This document shows positions 46,221-56,829 of a DNA stretch of 64,000 nt, one piece after another. The stretch comes from Lepas anatifera (lineage: Eukaryota; Arthropoda; Thecostraca; Lepadidae): assembly GCA_034440635.1 (NCBI GenBank), contig JAOTON010002201.1, positions 124,001 through 188,000 of the forward strand, written 5' to 3'. The stretch's first letter is position 1, and each line of letters opens with the position of its first letter. Below the pieces are notes generated by a model. The model was not told the DNA's origin. It did not search any database and saw nothing but the letters and a program-made list of their open reading frames with translations. A program made the translations under genes and the position numbers.

Positions 46221-49020
46221 ATTCAATCTTATATAAATAGGTCACTGATACAGGTCCAAGGGGCAAATGGGGGCCCCTACCATGCAGTGGCGTCCCCACA
46301 CTGCGCCTTGGCGCCCCCTGAAACGTTGCTTCCCACTCCAGTATCCCTTATGTGCCTTTAAAATGACACCAAATGTGTCTGGTGACAGTCTTCTGCGTTC
46401 CATCGTGCCGCAATTATCTATCTGAACGGTTTTTTTAATTTCGAACTCTTTCACGACATAAGTGAACTTTAACGTTATGACTCTCACCTCATGTGAACCC
46501 TGGTGACATAATACAATCACCGGAACGTGTCATAAATTATTGAACTGGTTATAAGAATCAATGGATTTAGCCCTTCGTATATACCACATGTTTTTGCTTG
46601 CATAACAAGATATCCGTGATAATTCTTCCAAAAGTTACAAGGCTCGAAGACTGACTTTGACGGTTATTGGCAGCCTGTGTAGTAAAGATTTGTAAAAAGA
46701 AGTAAAGCTCTCTTTATAGGAAACAGGTACGTTTTTGCCCATATTAAGACTGAGCAGTGCACAGAGCCAGAGGTAATTGGGGCAATGATCCTCCACTTCC
46801 GGCTGGGCGAATTCGACGCTGTTCATCGACCAGCGCAGGATGAGGTGGAAATATCCGGCCGGGCTAAACTGGCTTTGTTTCAGCTGATTTATTTGTTGCA
46901 GACTGGAAATGGAAGCGGAACGCGTAACTAAAATTGAGGAAAAATTGCCTGTTATGAAACTGAAGAAATACTACACAAGGTCGGTGGATTTTAAGTTGTT
47001 TTGGGGAGTAAAATCACAACAGGGGCAAAATCAGTAGCACAGCCGTAGACTGCTTTGTTGAACAGTTTCATCTTGTGCCGCGAAAGGCTGGGTTAGAAAG
47101 GCGGAGCCTGTCTGTGGATTGGCTTGATTAGGACTGCCTCACGAATACATTCTGCGGCAAATCGGTGCGGCGCTTTAATGACATCCGCACTCGCATTCCC
47201 CAGGGGCTGACGTTGCAGTCGTGATACTGTTGGTGCCGAAAGTTAGCAACAGAGGCGGTATGAGGTCTTTTTTGGGTAGGTGCAAACGATAAAATCTTGT
47301 CTTTTATGTGAAATTTGATTGTTTTAGGAGAAATGTCGATCTCTTTTCCCGGACCCGCGGCTGGCTTCTAAGCACTCTGTCGACGGCCCTATCCCAGATA
47401 AACCTAACGCTGTCACCAAAGGCGTCGCCTCGTTATTTTTACTGGGTAGATATAGACCCTGGGCGAGCAATGACCGGGAGGGGAGGCGAGTTTTGATCAT
47501 ATTGACTGTCTTGGAAACGCTAACCACGATGCACATCCCCAGCACACACGTACGCAGGACCACGCGGGTAACAGGGATACAATAAGAAAAAAACCTTGAT
47601 TGACTCCAAAATGTTTTGGAGGGACTCGTGAATCCTCCTGATTCACAAATTATGGGTCGTTCTCCCGTCCCTCCTCCCCCAGTTTTCGATGCCTATGTCT
47701 ATTACTTTGACAAATCAGCACGATTGACTGCGAAGCTCAGAATGGGCGGAACTTTTTTGTTTTGCGATGGGGAAGAATATGTACTTCTTCTTAGAATATG
47801 TACTTCGCCGAAATATTTGTTTACCTAAAGCGGGACTCCCGGTGCGGTGACCTTTACCAATATGCCGACTGACTAGTGGAAGGTGTCACATTGGCATAGG
47901 TCACCGCGGTGTAAATTCTGTTTTGGTCAGTTAGACTGGGTGGGAACACTGGTTAAAATTGTTCTGATAGTATTTTCAGAGTGCAGAGAACTTTGCATCC
48001 AAAGGCCAACACCAAATATCAGCCTTATTTGGAACGTTGTACACATAGTGTTCACGTTGTATATCTGTGTTTCGATCCAACATTGCAGCTGGAACCTTTC
48101 CTACCGAACTGAATTTTGCCGCAGCCTCCAGCATTCCAAACAAGTCAATTCTTATCTCATGAGTGTCTTATATCCTTTTAAAAAATCGCCAAAGGCTTCG
48201 TTGTGCTTGCAATCAGCGGAAGACGAGAAAGCTGGTTAGTTTTGTTCATTTTTCCTCAATGAAACTGGTGTCTGACCTCGTACCCTCAAGTCGAATTGCA
48301 TTTGAGAAATTGCAATCCAATAAGCATCTGAACGTCATGGCATACACTCGAAATTGTAAAATGTTATTCAAATGTAAAATTTGCGCTGGCTAACCCATAT
48401 GCCGCTCCTTCCATTTTTTGTCCTAGCCTTGTGCCAATGTGCTGTTTGCTCTTAAGAACTACGCCAATAGTTTTTCTAGGAATAAAACATACGTGAGCTT
48501 GAGCAATGCACATATTACGATTTCATTGACCGGATGAGTAATGTATGAAGTAGAATATCTATTTCATAATGTCCATTATTTTTCGAATTATACTTTTCTC
48601 ACGAAGGACATAGAACCGAGGCAGATGTCTCTATTTTTAAAGTAGATGTTGTTCCCTCTTAGCTTTGTTACCATACTGGCCAATGTTTTCCATGAACATT
48701 TTTTGTTGTTGTATCATCTTGACCTTTGGGGCCCGGAGATGGCCCCAGTCGTGTTACCGCAGTTTTGCATTTTGCATGTCACAGCTTTTTAGGCTATGAA
48801 CATTCTCGAGTCCACGCAAAAACAAACAAAGCTGTTAACATTGCGTATGAAACCAGGCCTAAAGGCAGCTTTATCTTCGAGCATTGCAGTTGGCCGCGAC
48901 AGCTTAAACTTAGTTCAAACATCCCTGAATCACAAACGTTATGTGAAGGGTGCATACAGCCCACGCTGACCCATGCCAACTGGAATGAATCCTCTTATCC
49001 GTTTGACACCGCTGTCTCGG
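46221..49020. other. Intron 2, distal part, no recognised features
   Basis: GGCGCC-like units appear briefly at 46260-46330. No gene or complete element recognised. The open frame running into exon 3 from 48726 is intronic upstream of the acceptor at 49031. Confidence 0.45.
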
Positions 49021-49031
49021 CTGATTGGCAG

Positions 49032-49195
49032 GTATCTCTCGTACCAGACACCAGTGAGCGCTCCTTCTGCCGGACGCGCCTAGTGCGTGGCACCAACGCA
49101 CCGGCGTTCGACGAGAGGTTCTCCTTTGACTTCTTGGCCGAGGACCGCGGCAAGAGGCTAATGGTATCCGTGTGGCACCGCCACGTGCGCAGGGG
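49032..49195 (+). CDS. RGS3-like: RGS3-like gene, coding exon 3: C2 domain, middle
   Basis: Acceptor GATTGGCAG ends at 49031; donor GGGG|GTGAGT begins at 49196. Phase 0 in, phase 2 out. Residues VSLVPDTSERSF...FDERFSFDFLAED...LMVSVWHRHVRR match the central strands of C2 domains: NAPAFDERFSFDF is the 'NPxFNExFxF' block and LMVSVW the following strand. The acidic residue in VSVWHR, where many C2 domains have D, is missing, consistent with a calcium-independent C2. Confidence 0.9.
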
Positions 49196-49658
49196 GTGAG
49201 TGGAGTTTTGTGGCCGTGTGGTGTGTGAGTTTTATAGCCACTTTGCTATCGTTTAATCCAAGAAAAACTATCCTCCAAAGTGGCGAGATTTAATAATACA
49301 CGTGATATATGGTCTGTAACTGTTCAGGCGATTTGAAGTATTTTTAATTTATTGAGGATAAAGTTCTAGAAAATTGTCCTGCTTGTCTGGAATATAATAA
49401 TTGAATAAGAAACAGGAAAATGTGTATATTTAACCCACCTCGTGATCGTATCATGGCCCACATTTGTCCCGTTACATTCGTTATTTGCTCCGTGATAACA
49501 TTATACAGTAGGATGTCCTGTCACTGTTTGAAGGGATGTTTCAACTCTGGTCGTGGCTTCCAGCAAACGGAGCAGCCGACCATTGTTGCGTGATGATTTG
49601 GTCTGCACGGCTACATCTTTTGAAGCGTGATCCGAACGGAACTTGTACAACTTGGCAG

Positions 49659-49807
49659 GCGGAGTGAGCTGATGGGCTGCATGTCCTTCGGCGTGTCCAA
49701 CATCCTGACAGTTGAGATAGCAGGCTGGTTCCGCTTGCTCAGCGAGCCGATCGGACGCGGCCGACACTTTGCCGTGAGACCAGCGTCCGCGCGACGCAAA
49801 ACTTCCA
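49659..49807 (+). CDS. RGS3-like: RGS3-like gene, coding exon 4: C2 domain, end
   Basis: Acceptor CTTGGCAG ends at 49658; donor TCCA|GTAAGT begins at 49808. The first base completes Gly (GG|G) from exon 3; the exon ends in phase 1. RSELMGCMSFGVSNILTVEI is the last C2 block; GCMSFGV is characteristic of RGS3-type C2 domains. AGWFRLLSEPIGRGRHFAV follows, the 'GWY.LL...G' segment of the same family. A basic tail, ARRKTS, ends the exon. Confidence 0.9.
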
Positions 49808-50141
49808 GTAAGTGTCGCGTGTGCTTGGAAAGTTTAGAAGTGCTATTAGTGAGCCAGTTAGCCCGCAAATTTGCGACACGTCTCTCTTTAAAGGCCCGAT
49901 AAAAACAGGAACTCCATTTTCTGTAGACCGTGCTGTATTTCTGGTTAGTATTTACTCAAATCCGAGCTTGTTGACTCTGTTCTGACTTTGCTTAGTGGGC
50001 TGTTAGAACTTATGTTTGAACCGATATACATTTCTCTGGCGGGGCGTTATCCAGCTGGCTGATGTGTTTTACGTAAAAATTTGGGGGTCTGGTGGCATCC
50101 GCAAAGGTGGTTGGTATCACCCTAATTTTGATATTAATTAG

Positions 50142-50143
<2 letters not shown>

Positions 50144-50240
<97 letters not shown>

Positions 50241-50245
50241 TATAA

Positions 50246-50280
<35 letters not shown>
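50144..50280. repeat. (AT)n microsatellite
   Basis: About 137 bp of TA dinucleotides with a few AAATA interruptions, in intron 4. Open frames of alternating Tyr/Ile across it are artefacts. Confidence 0.98.
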
Positions 50281-50286
<6 letters not shown>

Positions 50287-50471
50287 CTTAAGATGAAGGA
50301 ATGCCTGCAGTTGCATAGCGGCGGGTGGTGGCTTCAATGGGCTGCAGCTTCGGGCCCAAGGCATTTCACCTGAAGTTTTGGGATGCTGGTATATTACCGT
50401 GGTGCCCATGGTTCCCTTGTCAACCACTTAAATGGAATGACGACTGCATTTCCAATCCAGCCACACGGATA

Positions 50472-52317
50472 GGAGAGAGTGGTCTAAGACGCCCAGGGTC
50501 GGTAAGAAGCCTTTTCAGTTTTCCTTGAAAACTATGCACAGCAGGCTATTTTTAATGTTCTTGAGGGATAGCAGACAGCTTGTCCTTTTTTGGGACGAGG
50601 CGAGAGCGCGGTTGGGAGTTTCGCCTGGTTTTGGTGAGTAATTCTTTATTTGTGTGTCTCTTAACATAAGATATTGTGTCGAAGTGTTCAAAATGTTACT
50701 AGACATCCGTCAGTTTGTCACCTGTAGGTTCACCGCCTACCAATATGATATTTTTGGCGTCAGAATAGCGTTTGATCGGATGCACCGAAATTGTCTCTGG
50801 TAAATAGCGCGCCATTTATTTTCACCATTAGAAGGTGGTAAGACGCCCCATGCAGATGGCTGCTAAGATGCCCAGGGGCGGCGTTTTACACAACAGGTGA
50901 AGCGTCTTACACTATATACATGTCGATTAATTTTGGAATGTTTCACAGACAGTTGTATAATCATTTGACCATTTTTAGACACATTTCAGGACAGGGTCGG
51001 TCGGCTGCGTGATAGCCAGCTACGCTGACCACTCCACTACCGCGCCCCCTTGTCGTATAGCATCTAATTCCTAACGGATCATCCTAAATCTCTTGAACAA
51101 TTTTGACGATGGAGGTGATGGGGGTGGGGGCCTGGCAGATAGTCCCAGCCACATAGGTATGCCATCGGACTCAGTCGGGACAAATACTTTGAATAAGATG
51201 ATCTGATCTCCCAAAATCCTTTCCAGCAGGGTTATTTAATTTTTTCCAGCAGGTGCTGCGTCATTAAACATGATTATTTATTTAATCACCCACGGTTATA
51301 GCATACGCGGACCCGATATCGCCTATCGGTGGTGCAAATGATCAGGGGCGCAATCCGAAACTGGGGCGCCAATTTTGGGCGGATAAGCCTATCACATAGC
51401 CCCAAAATCGATAGCGGGAGGGGGTGCTGAAACCTATCGCTGGAGAGCCAGCATTCATTTCCTGGTTTAGGGAGGGGAGGTGGGAAACAACATTTTAGGA
51501 GGGCGCCGTCGGATGGGCACAGATGGGCATGCATGCCGTGCACTGACGCGGATAAAAAATAGGTGGCATACGCGTGTGACCTGTGTCGGTAGGACGGTAG
51601 GACACAGGTCATATGTGAGCAAAGTTCTGGAAAGCTTGTTTCAGAGCTCGAACACCAGTGATGGTAGCTCAGTTTCACGCAGCACAGTGACGGCAGCTTA
51701 TTTCAAAGCTCAAACACAGTGCCTGTATGTTAAATATCAGTATGAATGCACTTTAAGCATGCGCATCCGTCTTATACTGTCTTTTCAGTTCGAGCACATG
51801 GTGTCTGTAGGCACTTTGTTTAAGCTCTGAAATGGGCTACCTCAAACTTTTCCGTACATGTTCCCAAGAATCGTTACAGTGTTCGGGCAATATACTTTGT
51901 CAAAATCTCCTACTGGTTTTCCTCAATTTGACTCTAGTCAGCAAAAAAAATATTGTTCGTTCACAACAGTTAAATGTTCTGCTGCTTTGCCGAGTGTCAT
52001 CCGCACCTTTCAAACATTGGGGTTATGTTTTTTAACCAAATAGTTTGCTACAGTTTTCCCCATTGATTTTATTATTAGTTTCTAAAACGCCCATGGGGTG
52101 GGCGTCCTATCCACCCCAGTGTGTAAGACGCCATTTTGCAATGACTTACAAAACTTTTAAAGTTCTCTTACCTACTGCATTGCAAGAGATGATACTCTTC
52201 AATTTTGAAGAAAAATGATTGACCAAGGCATTGAATGGTAAATTTGAACAACACTGAAAGCCGTTTAGTAAAATCCCTCTTTAACCTTAAGGGTGGGCGT
52301 CTTGCACCACTCTCCTC
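50472..52317. mobile_element. Non-autonomous TIR element (1.85 kb) with repeated AAGACGCC motifs
   Basis: Left end GGAGAGAGTGGTCTAAGACG and right end in reverse GAGGAGAGTGGTGCAAGACG match at about 20 of 24 positions including the following CCCA. TA flanks both ends (50470-50471, 52318-52319). The inner half of the repeat, AAGACGCC or its complement, recurs inside at about 50838, 50860 (one change), 50907, 52095 and 52127, mostly within 500 bp of the ends. No transposase frame. Superfamily unassigned; boundaries are approximate because a 2-bp TA match is weak evidence. Confidence 0.6.
50998..51050 (-). mobile_element. Truncated tRNA-like SINE head
   Basis: On the - strand a perfect box A TAGTGGAGTGG (51039-51029) is followed by an anticodon-arm-like GGCTATCACGCAGCC (anticodon position CAC). 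No box B follows, so the copy is truncated. It lies inside the 50472-52317 element. Confidence 0.5.
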
Positions 52318-52571
52318 TACATTTACGCTTCGTTATCATAATTTCGATACTTAGCTGCAAATTTGATTGGATACACTGACGGATCCAGGAAGGGGAGGGA
52401 GGGGGTGGTAGGAAGAGAGGCATTTGCAGCCCCTAGTCCTCCGATTGAGTTCAATTTTCTTCATAACCGCTGTTTTTCATGATTTTCGTCCCCGTTGCTC
52501 CCGCAAACCAGGTCTCTCACTGACTGCGTCTCCCTGCTGCGCCATGTGACAGCCGCGTTTACGTTTTCCAG

Positions 52572-53127
52572 AAGCGGCCGCCGAACATGACGTGCCATGG
52601 CAGGAGAGGACATGGGAGGAGCCTGAGGCGGTCCGGTCTCAGGTGACATACCGGCGACAATCGCCTGCCTTCCGCCCTGAGGAGGCGGCTGGCTCTGTTC
52701 CTACACCTGATACCTCCGTCCAGACAGCGCAGCTACCGCGACCAGTTCCAGCCCACTGCAGACAGCCAATGCAGTTACCCTGTCCTATTGGCCGAGCTGC
52801 ACCGACATCGCCGGCTGAGCGCGCCCCATGGGACCCTCCCGCACACACAAGCCAGGTCCAGAAGCACCGGGCGTCGGCACCAAAACAGGACTGCAGAGGC
52901 CAGCTAGAGGTCCTCGAACGCGTCTGCTGGGGCCAGCGCGCTGCCGCCTGTGGTGTGCTGGGACAGAGGAGCTGCAAAAGTATCGCCACTGCTCAACCCA
53001 GCCGGCACCCGCCGCCGTGGACCCAGCAGGAGCGGACACCAGCCTCTGAGGGACCCTATCATCGCTTCGTTATCCAGCGAAGACACAAGGGGTTCGGCCT
53101 ATCGCTCGCCTGGACATGCCCGCCCAG
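52572..53127 (+). CDS. RGS3-like: RGS3-like gene, coding exon 5: linker and start of PDZ domain
   Basis: Acceptor TACGTTTTCCAG ends at 52571; donor CCCAG|GTAAGC begins at 53128. AA completes Lys from exon 4; the exon ends in phase 2. About 155 residues of Pro/Gln/Ala-rich linker are followed by YHRFVIQRRHKGFGLSLAW, the first PDZ strand and carboxylate-binding loop, with GFGL as the G-phi-G-phi motif. The linker is longer than between C2 and PDZ in vertebrate RGS3. The next exon, expected to complete the PDZ, was not found in the remaining 10.9 kb. Confidence 0.83.
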
Positions 53128-53129
53128 GT

Positions 53130-56100
53130 AAGCTCTCATGTTTCTACATATCACAGGCGCCGTGAAAAACATCCCGAGACTTTTATGCTGTATCATGTGA
53201 CACATTTTGAATTCATTGACTGCCTAAGTTTCAACTACGACGCAAGCTTTGAGTCAATATCACAAGGTTTTTGATGTTTCTCTTGGATACCAACAGTCCG
53301 AATTCCCAATGCTGCGGTTGTAACCGCATTAGCTTGCGCGCATGCCGAGGATACTCCTCCCACAATTGGGCGCAACTGAGGGACGGCACCTGTCACCCCG
53401 GGGGATTGCAGGAGCTGCTCAGGAATAAGAAACGACGTCTGATCTGCAGCAGAGCATTTGCGGCACGCATTACCGATACAGGTATTTATGTTTGACTATA
53501 TGACTACTGGTATGAGTGAAGTTTATTGCAAGCCATACGGGGAGGCGTGCCACCGACGTGCTTACAGCCAATGAAGTTATGCGCACCATAAACTACCATC
53601 AACACGTGGCCAGCACCATTTCCACAAAATTGTTACTGCTGCACGCGGATAATGATATTATTTGTTACGCCGACAGCCTTATTAGGAAATAACCGTTATG
53701 GAACTTCTGAATATTCTCGACATGAGATGAAGCAGGCCCCGATCAAGTAGTTTCGTAGCATTACGTCCTCAGGGGGACCGGCACCAATGATAAAATGCCG
53801 CACAATATCAAAATTACACTTCTGGAGCTTTAAAAAGAATATTCAAGACAGGGGTGCCGCGACAAATTCCTGCGCACGAAGGCCAGACTTCAAGGGAGCC
53901 TCCTATCTCTGACCACGAGGGGGTCTCTAAAGTTGTTCGTGCCCTCCACAATAGAGTGGACCAGATGTTCAGTTTTGATTTATATACCATTGTAGACAAC
54001 CTTTTTGTGCTCTTAGATACAATTTTTTATTTAAAAAATGCTCCTAGAAGTATTTCAAGGGCCTCAACTATAAATGAAATACGTACCAATGATGCTAGGG
54101 ACCTCCTCGCCATTAGAGGGACCTCTGCGTGCCATCAACTCCATCGGACAGGGCCTTCTTGACCTGTTCAATGGTCTGACTTCGAAATTTGGGAAAGGCC
54201 AGGTTCTTCTGGATGCCTACTTTTCCATGGCCTTGAATGTTGGTTTGACATAATTTTATAGCTTTTGTAAGATTGCAAAAACATAGCCGGACAGGGACAT
54301 CCAGCAGGGTGCGACAGTGTCATCCGCCCCACCCCCTCCTCTCCACCGCTGTAGAAAGGGTGACACCCCCTCCTCGAGAACAGCGATGCATGTGTGTTTC
54401 CAACCTAAGGGATAAGGGAATTTTTGTGGAGATTGACGACCGCTTTATAGTCCAATGGACTGAAAGGTTTTACTATCAGAATAGAAATACACCAAGGATT
54501 GTGACATGGGACGTTTTTGGGCAAAAACTGTGCTCGAACCACGTGAAAATAAGCTCCGATAAGGCTTTGAGGCCCCTTTGAACATTGATGCCCTATTCAA
54601 CTCCACAAATTGGAGTCCCTGGTTGCAGCCTTAGGAAACTATGCCTCCATGGATTTTGGGTCTCCATTGGGGTTTTTGTAGCACAGTGTGAGTCGGTGTC
54701 ACCCCATCCAACCCCCGCTCCCTGGATCGAGAAGTAATCCCAGCCTTGGTCCTCCAAACGGATTGGAAATAGGTGCAGGTGTTGGAATATCCTCTGTGTT
54801 CACCTTCGCGCTATCCATTCACTCTCCTCAGGGTACCAAGCCATCAAGATCAATCGGCACTGTAATCTTTACGGGGATGCTATCAAAAGTTTGGCAGTTC
54901 GACTGGGTCGCGTCGTGAAACAGGTATCTAATTACACCCTCAGGCGACGGCCCGAGCCAGCTAGGTCGTTTCAATTAAACGGCTGAGTTATCAGATGGCT
55001 TTGTTTACGACCTGCGCAGCAGCTGAGTTGGCGTCGCATCGCTCGGGATGACGAGTCGTAAAAACACACCATAAAACTCACGGACTGCTTAGAGAAGCCT
55101 CCTCCTGTCGTCGAACTCGCAGCGTTGGTGCCAACGCTGTCTCGCTCATGCATGCAATCTTGCAGATCGCGCAGGGATTCGTCTGTCAGAAAATTGGCAG
55201 GCTCACGAGATTTGACGGAGGGGCGACCACATTTCGGGGATACGAATGGCAAAACCACCACTCCAGATGCTGATGTGACAATAATTATTGGGCCTTATCT
55301 GGGATGCCATTTTTATTGTATTGTTTAACAGGTTGTGCTTTCCTCAGCCCCATCCCGTCTGGAAACGAGAATACCCCTCTGCAGCGACTCGAAAGGAACA
55401 TCACCGGCATTCATACATCCTTATGCCTTTGTATCTGTTTGGAATGCAATTAGATATATAATAGCGTTCTAGGTGACATTCAGATGACCTTATGGTGCCG
55501 GATAAGAAACGTTGTCGTTGTGATGTGACACATTTTGGGGGTTTGCATGCAGTGGACACCAAGTATGGAATGTTATAGGTTAGCTGGGTACTGTCAAATT
55601 TTAGTTTTTTAAGCTATGTCACATGCTTTAACATGGGCTTAAGTCTGGTCGAAAATTGCAGGGGGCGCCCCACCCCTCTTTCTAGGCCTCCCGGATCAGG
55701 CCCCAGCATCCGTGGTACCTGACCCGCTTCTATCAGCAGTCAGTGCTCAGCAGGTATTGTGGCGTCGTGTGTCACGAGGTGGACCGGGGCTACCATTTGA
55801 GAACGCAATGGCGGGTCGAAATTGATAAATAGGGGAAAATTATGTCCAATTGAAAAATCATTAAATGAGTAGTGGATTTCACCTTTTGAGGGATTTAAGA
55901 GTAAAAACGGTTTATTACCCATATCCCTCCTGGGGAGGTATGACCATCGGGCCGATTTCCGGCACGATCGGTCGACGGGCCCGCACCCTTCCCCCTTTGA
56001 GGGAGGGAGGGGGATGCATCCTTCACCGTCTGGGAGGCCTGGCACTCTGCAAACGGCTCGGGTCCTGGGCGGGCAGGTCGCCGCGGGCGCCGGCGGCAGA

Positions 56101-56680
56101 GGCAAGTGCTGGGGGCGGGTAACAACAAAGCAACGGAATGTGAGTACCCGGAATAACGAGCCGTTCAAAATTAGTGGTTCCCTCCAAATTTTCGACCAGA
56201 CTTTAGGCGAAAAATTGTTTTCGGTGGAACTATGTGATTGAATTTGGCGTATGACGTGGAGTGAAACTAGACCTCGAAACATTTAATTTTGGTACTTGGC
56301 TATTACAGATATTACATAGGATGTTAAATGGGGAAAGTAACGGGGGGGATAGGTGTGTCTGATTGGGGACGATGTGATGTTGGGTGGCTGCGGATTTCCG
56401 AAACATGTTGAAAAATGTAGCTGGCGCAAGAGCGATGAACGTTTTATTGCGAGTGGTCCAACCAAATTTGTAGTATATTTTTCGATACAGTGAGATATGA
56501 GAACGAAGAATCCAACCTATCATAAACTAACATGCTAATTGCTAACCAAGGTCGTAACGTAGATTGTAATTCAGATTTTGATGTTATCAAGGCCGCTATG
56601 CAACTGATCGCTTTGGTTTTGTTTCTTTGAATGCCTAACACTCTGTCCAAAATAAAAATAAATTCCCACTTTGCTATCGA
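53130..56680. other. Intron 5 (partial), no recognised genes
   Basis: No PDZ or RGS coding sequence was found. Open frames at 53271-53495, 53854-54162, 54971-55261 (-) and 55740-56282 (-, 180 codons) have no recognisable domain. A short AG..GT-bounded segment at 55677-55751 reads through without stop in one frame, but cannot be supported as an exon. Confidence 0.4.
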
Positions 56681-56690
56681 AGCTTTTAAA

Positions 56691-56825
56691 AGGGTGAGAG
56701 TAAAAAATGAGGATTGAGAACCGATGAAAGAATATCGGACGTAACGTTAAGCTTTGTCAGGGTGGGAGTGAAATCAGGATAGAGAACCGATGAAAGAATA
56801 TCGGTTATAATGTTAATAAGCTTAA
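56691..56825. repeat. Tandem duplication, ~2 x 66 bp
   Basis: GAGAACCGATGAAAGAATAT occurs at 56716 and 56782. Each copy holds a small hairpin (CCGAT/ATCGG; AACCGAT/ATCGGTT in the second). Confidence 0.88.
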
Positions 56826-56829
56826 TAAC

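Larger units (their letters stand above)
13564..53127 (+). other. RGS3-like: Gene span: RGS3-like C2-PDZ signalling protein, 3'-partial
   Basis: Five coding exons were joined by matching donors, acceptors and codon phase. Junctions are phase 1 (G|GT gives Gly), phase 0 (AAG|GTA), phase 2 (GG|G gives Gly) and phase 1 (A|AA gives Lys). Introns are 16564-41652, 41763-49031, 49196-49658 and 49808-52571. The domain order is long disordered N-terminus, C2, linker, start of PDZ. SYD-1/RhoGAP100F proteins have PDZ before C2, so C2-then-PDZ points to RGS3-type regulators of G-protein signalling. The C2 signature GCMSFGV supports this. The second half of the PDZ and the RGS domain were not found before the window end. 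All RGS activity (GTPase activation of G-alpha) is therefore family knowledge, not seen here. Confidence 0.78.

Noticed and set aside
48726..49031. N-terminal extension of the C2 exon in the same frame
   Set aside because: Codon phase from exon 2 and the acceptor at 49031 place the exon start at 49032; the upstream part does not resemble a C2 domain.
53271..53495. Open frame after exon 5, tested as PDZ continuation
   Set aside because: Cys/Arg-rich peptide without PDZ strands and no suitable acceptor phase.
54971..55261. - strand frame resembling transposon-type sequence
   Set aside because: No catalytic motif or terminal repeats could be identified; similarity was only impressionistic.
55677..55751. 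AG..GT-bounded segment considered as the next RGS3-like exon
   Set aside because: Its phase can be made to fit, but the peptide has no PDZ features such as a GGPA...AGL block.
55740..56282. 180-codon - strand frame
   Set aside because: No recognisable domain, low-complexity Pro-rich middle and an equally open opposite strand; not supportable as a gene.
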